From the NCBI GenBank assembly GCA_028714695.1, contig JAQTLX010000001.1:276307-340306 (forward strand): a stretch of DNA of 64,000 nt, in the 5' to 3' direction. The notes beneath the pieces were generated by a model. The model was not told the origin of the DNA. It saw nothing but the letters and a program-made list of their open reading frames with translations, and ran no database searches. The DNA comes from Ignavibacteria bacterium (GTDB lineage: Bacteria > Bacteroidota > Ignavibacteria > Tepidaquicellales > Tepidaquicellaceae). Made by a program: the position numbers and the translations under genes. Positions 61,667-64,000 of the stretch are shown piece by piece; positions within the stretch are counted from its first letter, which is position 1; the number at the start of each line of letters is the position of its first letter.

Positions 61667-62455
61667 ATGTTAAAAAGAATCAGCAGTATAACGGTCTTCA
61701 TTTTTCTTGCATTATTTATCTATTCCTGCGAGAAAAAGAACGATAGCGTCATAGACCCTTCTTATGATTCACCTGTTTTAATGAATCTTGTAAAGGTACC
61801 GGATACGGTAAAAACAACATCCGGAAGCCCTGAGATAAGGTTTTATATCTCAGTTGTTGCTAACGAAAACAACGGTGTGCCGATTAAAAGCGTAAATTGT
61901 TCTTTGAGTGATCCGTTTAACAACAATATGGGAAAATTTTCGTTGAACTATGACGGAGACACCGCAACCGGAAAAAAATATACCGGAATAATAAACATAG
62001 GCAGTATATCCTGCCTGCTTGTCGGTTCATATTCTATTCAGGTAATCGCTGAAAATGAAAAGGGTTTAAGCAGCAATATGCTTAGTTCGATTTTGCCTGT
62101 TGTAAATACAGCAAATCAGGCGCCTGTTATGTCGAATCCTGTTCATCCCGATAGTGTGATAAGACCTCTTTCGGGTTCTATTGACCTGACATTATCAGTG
62201 AAGGCTGTAGATGCTGACGGCATTTGTGATATTGCTTTTGTTTATATGGACTTTTACAGGCCTAGCGGATCTTTTCTCGGCAGATATCCAATGAGTCCAG
62301 CAGGCAATAATGTATACTCATATACAAATCAGGTAACTTATGCCCAGCCCGATTCACTTTATGGCTATTATAAATTTAATTTTTTCGCGATTGACAGGTC
62401 GGATGTATTCAGCACAATATTAAAAGACAGCATCAAATTCGTAAGACCAAATTAA
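61667..62455 (+). CDS. Lipoprotein with two Ig-like domains
   Basis: A 262-residue protein from Met at 61667 with a lipoprotein signal ending in YSC (Cys18). The body reads as two beta-sandwich domains (VPDTVKTTSGSPEIRFYISV and HPDSVIRPLSGSIDLTLSV), each followed by DADGICDIAFV-like strands, so it is an internal duplication. No binding partner is known. It is 8 bases before the next gene and likely cotranscribed. Confidence 0.72.
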   Translation: MLKRISSITVFIFLALFIYSCEKKNDSVIDPSYDSPVLMNLVKVPDTVKTTSGSPEIRFYISVVANENNGVPIKSVNCSLSDPFNNNMGKFSLNYDGDTATGKKYTGIINIGSISCLLVGSYSIQVIAENEKGLSSNMLSSILPVVNTANQAPVMSNPVHPDSVIRPLSGSIDLTLSVKAVDADGICDIAFVYMDFYRPSGSFLGRYPMSPAGNNVYSYTNQVTYAQPDSLYGYYKFNFFAIDRSDVFSTILKDSIKFVRPN

Positions 62456-62463
62456 AGAACACA

Positions 62464-64000
62464 ATGATGATTTATAAAAAAATATTATTATTAATAATTT
62501 TGTCGGCAAGTGTGAATTTATTTGCACAATCGATTCCCGAAAGTTTTAAACTCGGCACCTATAAGAAGACCGATATTAATAATACGGGTAAAAATAAAAT
62601 CGGAAAAATAACGGATGTAGCCGCAGTGCCTAAAAATTCGAAATGTCCGATAAGCAATTTCATAACCGATATATATAAATCGGGAGATACGATTTGGTTC
62701 GGCACGGGAAGCGGAATAATGAGGACAACGGATAATTTCAATAGTTTTGATTATTACCTCGGTTCAGATCCGTTTGGCGCCGACGATATTTTCGGTTTTA
62801 ACATAAAAAATAATATGTTCGTTGTTACTACGGCGATTAGTCAGGAAATCAACGGAGAGAGCGTTTCCGTCGGTACCGGTGTAAAAGTTTCAACGGACTA
62901 TGGAAAAACCTGGAATTCACATCCCCAGCCGATGGACGGAAGATACGACACGACAATCACATACGGAGCAAATACGCTTCATTCACTGCCGGTTGTAGTC
63001 CCCCAGCAGAACGTTTCATATGATATAGCAATAACAAGAACGAAAGGCGATACTTTAAATTATACAATATGGGTTACGGGTTTCTCGAGCGGTCTACGGA
63101 AATCCACAGACTATGGCTCGACCTGGCAGAGAGTTTTACTGCCTCCTGATAATCTTGACAGTATATATTTAGGAGGTGTGTATAACTTCGCTTTGAATCC
63201 AAACATAAATTTAAATCACAGGTTATTTTCGGTTCAGGCTATTAACGACTCTACTCTACTGGCAGGCTCGGCGAACGGTATCAATGTCTCACGTGACTGG
63301 GGGGTAAGTTGGAGAAAATATAATTATCAGAATTCAGGCAACGGCACACACAGGGTATCGGGAAATTTCGTAGTGAAATTTCATGTACAGAAATACGGAA
63401 GCAGGGAAATATGGTGGGCTTCTACAAGACGTGCAGAAGATAACAACGAACAGAATGCCTTATCATATTCAACCAATCACGGTTATTCCTGGGAATATAC
63501 GCTTGCAGGCTATTCACCGAACGGCATAGGTTCAAGAGACTCTGTCGTTTACGGATTTACAGACGGCGGCCTGTGGCGCGCAAACTTCGGAATTTTTGAC
63601 TGGTCAAAACCTTCTTTGATTGCGGATCCAGTCTCAAAGGATTTATGCAGGTCAAACAGTTTTTATTCCGGCAGTTATATTAATGATACATTATACATCG
63701 GCGGTGCGGACGGATTATTAAGAACGCGCGAAACAGGGTCTCCATGGAACGCACCATGGAAGATATACAGAGCCTGCGGAGATATTATATCAGGCTCAAC
63801 TTCAACTTCATACGCAGCACCGAATCCTTTCTCTCCGAATATGGAAGTTACAAGGATATTCTATAAAACCGGCAAACCGTCATCAAAAGTCACGATAAAA
63901 ATATTTGATTTCGCGATGAATCCCGTCAGAACTCTTATTCAGAATGCCGCCAGAACAGGCGCGGATGTTCAGTTCTCAATTTGGGATGGAAAAAATAACG
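62464..64000 (+). CDS. Exported propeller protein, cut by the right window edge
   Basis: The frame is open from ATG at 62464 to the window end (at least 512 residues). It has a signal peptide (about 1-22, ending NLFAQS). The body has Asp-box-like or Ycf48-type turns (VSTDYGKTWNS, KSTDYGSTWQR, VSRDWGVSWRK, YSTNHGYSWEY) consistent with a BNR or photosystem-assembly-type propeller of sensor or binding type. Near the end AAPNPFSPNMEV and KIFDFAMNPVRTLI look like the start of a FlgD-like/T9SS C-terminal domain, a variant of that on the other exported proteins. Function unknown. Confidence 0.75.
   Translation, partial: MMIYKKILLLIILSASVNLFAQSIPESFKLGTYKKTDINNTGKNKIGKITDVAAVPKNSKCPISNFITDIYKSGDTIWFGTGSGIMRTTDNFNSFDYYLGSDPFGADDIFGFNIKNNMFVVTTAISQEINGESVSVGTGVKVSTDYGKTWNSHPQPMDGRYDTTITYGANTLHSLPVVVPQQNVSYDIAITRTKGDTLNYTIWVTGFSSGLRKSTDYGSTWQRVLLPPDNLDSIYLGGVYNFALNPNINLNHRLFSVQAINDSTLLAGSANGINVSRDWGVSWRKYNYQNSGNGTHRVSGNFVVKFHVQKYGSREIWWASTRRAEDNNEQNALSYSTNHGYSWEYTLAGYSPNGIGSRDSVVYGFTDGGLWRANFGIFDWSKPSLIADPVSKDLCRSNSFYSGSYINDTLYIGGADGLLRTRETGSPWNAPWKIYRACGDIISGSTSTSYAAPNPFSPNMEVTRIFYKTGKPSSKVTIKIFDFAMNPVRTLIQNAARTGADVQFSIWDGKNN

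Overview
The window looks like chromosome from a Gram-negative member of the Bacteroidota/Chlorobi/Ignavibacteria group, most likely an Ignavibacteria-type organism. The grounds are several large secreted proteins ending in the type IX secretion (T9SS) sorting domain with the YPNPFNP-type motif, an outer membrane (TamB, Mla transport, heptose genes for LPS, several predicted barrels), AT-rich DNA, and frequent absence of Shine-Dalgarno sites. Species-level placement is inference. I saw no rRNA, tRNA, CRISPR array or transposase gene.

Layout. 1-11,062 (minus): a truncated secreted PLD-like protein with degenerate catalytic motifs, TamB, the split heptose-phosphate kinase and adenylyltransferase pair, a GT39-like membrane glycosyltransferase and an orphan sensor kinase. 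11,135-17,110 (plus): an orphan FecCD permease overlapping mnmE, a DUF4153 membrane protein, a GNAT acetyltransferase and a CDF metal exporter. 17,111-24,064 (plus): decayed DNA, then three exported proteins (M28 peptidase, Asp-box propeller, M1 aminopeptidase), the first two built on one shared C-terminal chassis. 24,083-33,458: a bidirectional terminator, a secreted protein, a gluzincin-like lipoprotein, a histidine ammonia-lyase homologue with an unusual Ala-Cys-Gly cofactor triad, an EreA/ChaN-like secreted protein, a PRC/MgtE-N/CBS protein coupled to a magnesium-type Nramp relative, and a T9SS-exported PQQ-type sugar dehydrogenase.

33,573-41,316 (minus): an Mla-type lipid transport operon (mlaE-F-D with a barrel protein and a small membrane protein), LysE, a cupin, an SDR, and an exported repeat protein. 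41,477-51,801 (minus): an envelope/stress-like island with YihY, three lipoproteins, a doubled YtxH + lmo0937 small-membrane-protein module, two more exported repeat proteins joined by a TAATG overlap, an OB-like secreted protein and a barrel. 51,974-57,076: a fatty acid desaturase and, divergently, nuoC-D-E-F only, interrupted between nuoE and nuoF by a 463-bp element with terminal inverted repeats encoding a GxxExxY (PD-(D/E)XK-type) protein. 57,098-64,000: a lipoprotein, an M28/PDZ peptidase, a membrane protein, an RmlD-like reductase, a lipoprotein and a truncated exported propeller.

Taken together the genes describe a protein- and sugar-scavenging heterotroph with heavy T9SS export, active outer-membrane upkeep and a respiratory complex I. 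The most unusual signals are the GxxExxY insertion element in the nuo operon, the NRMT/MgtE-N pair, the Cys-type MIO triad, the doubled YtxH/lmo0937 module, and the modular T9SS chassis with a decayed third copy of its sorting domain.
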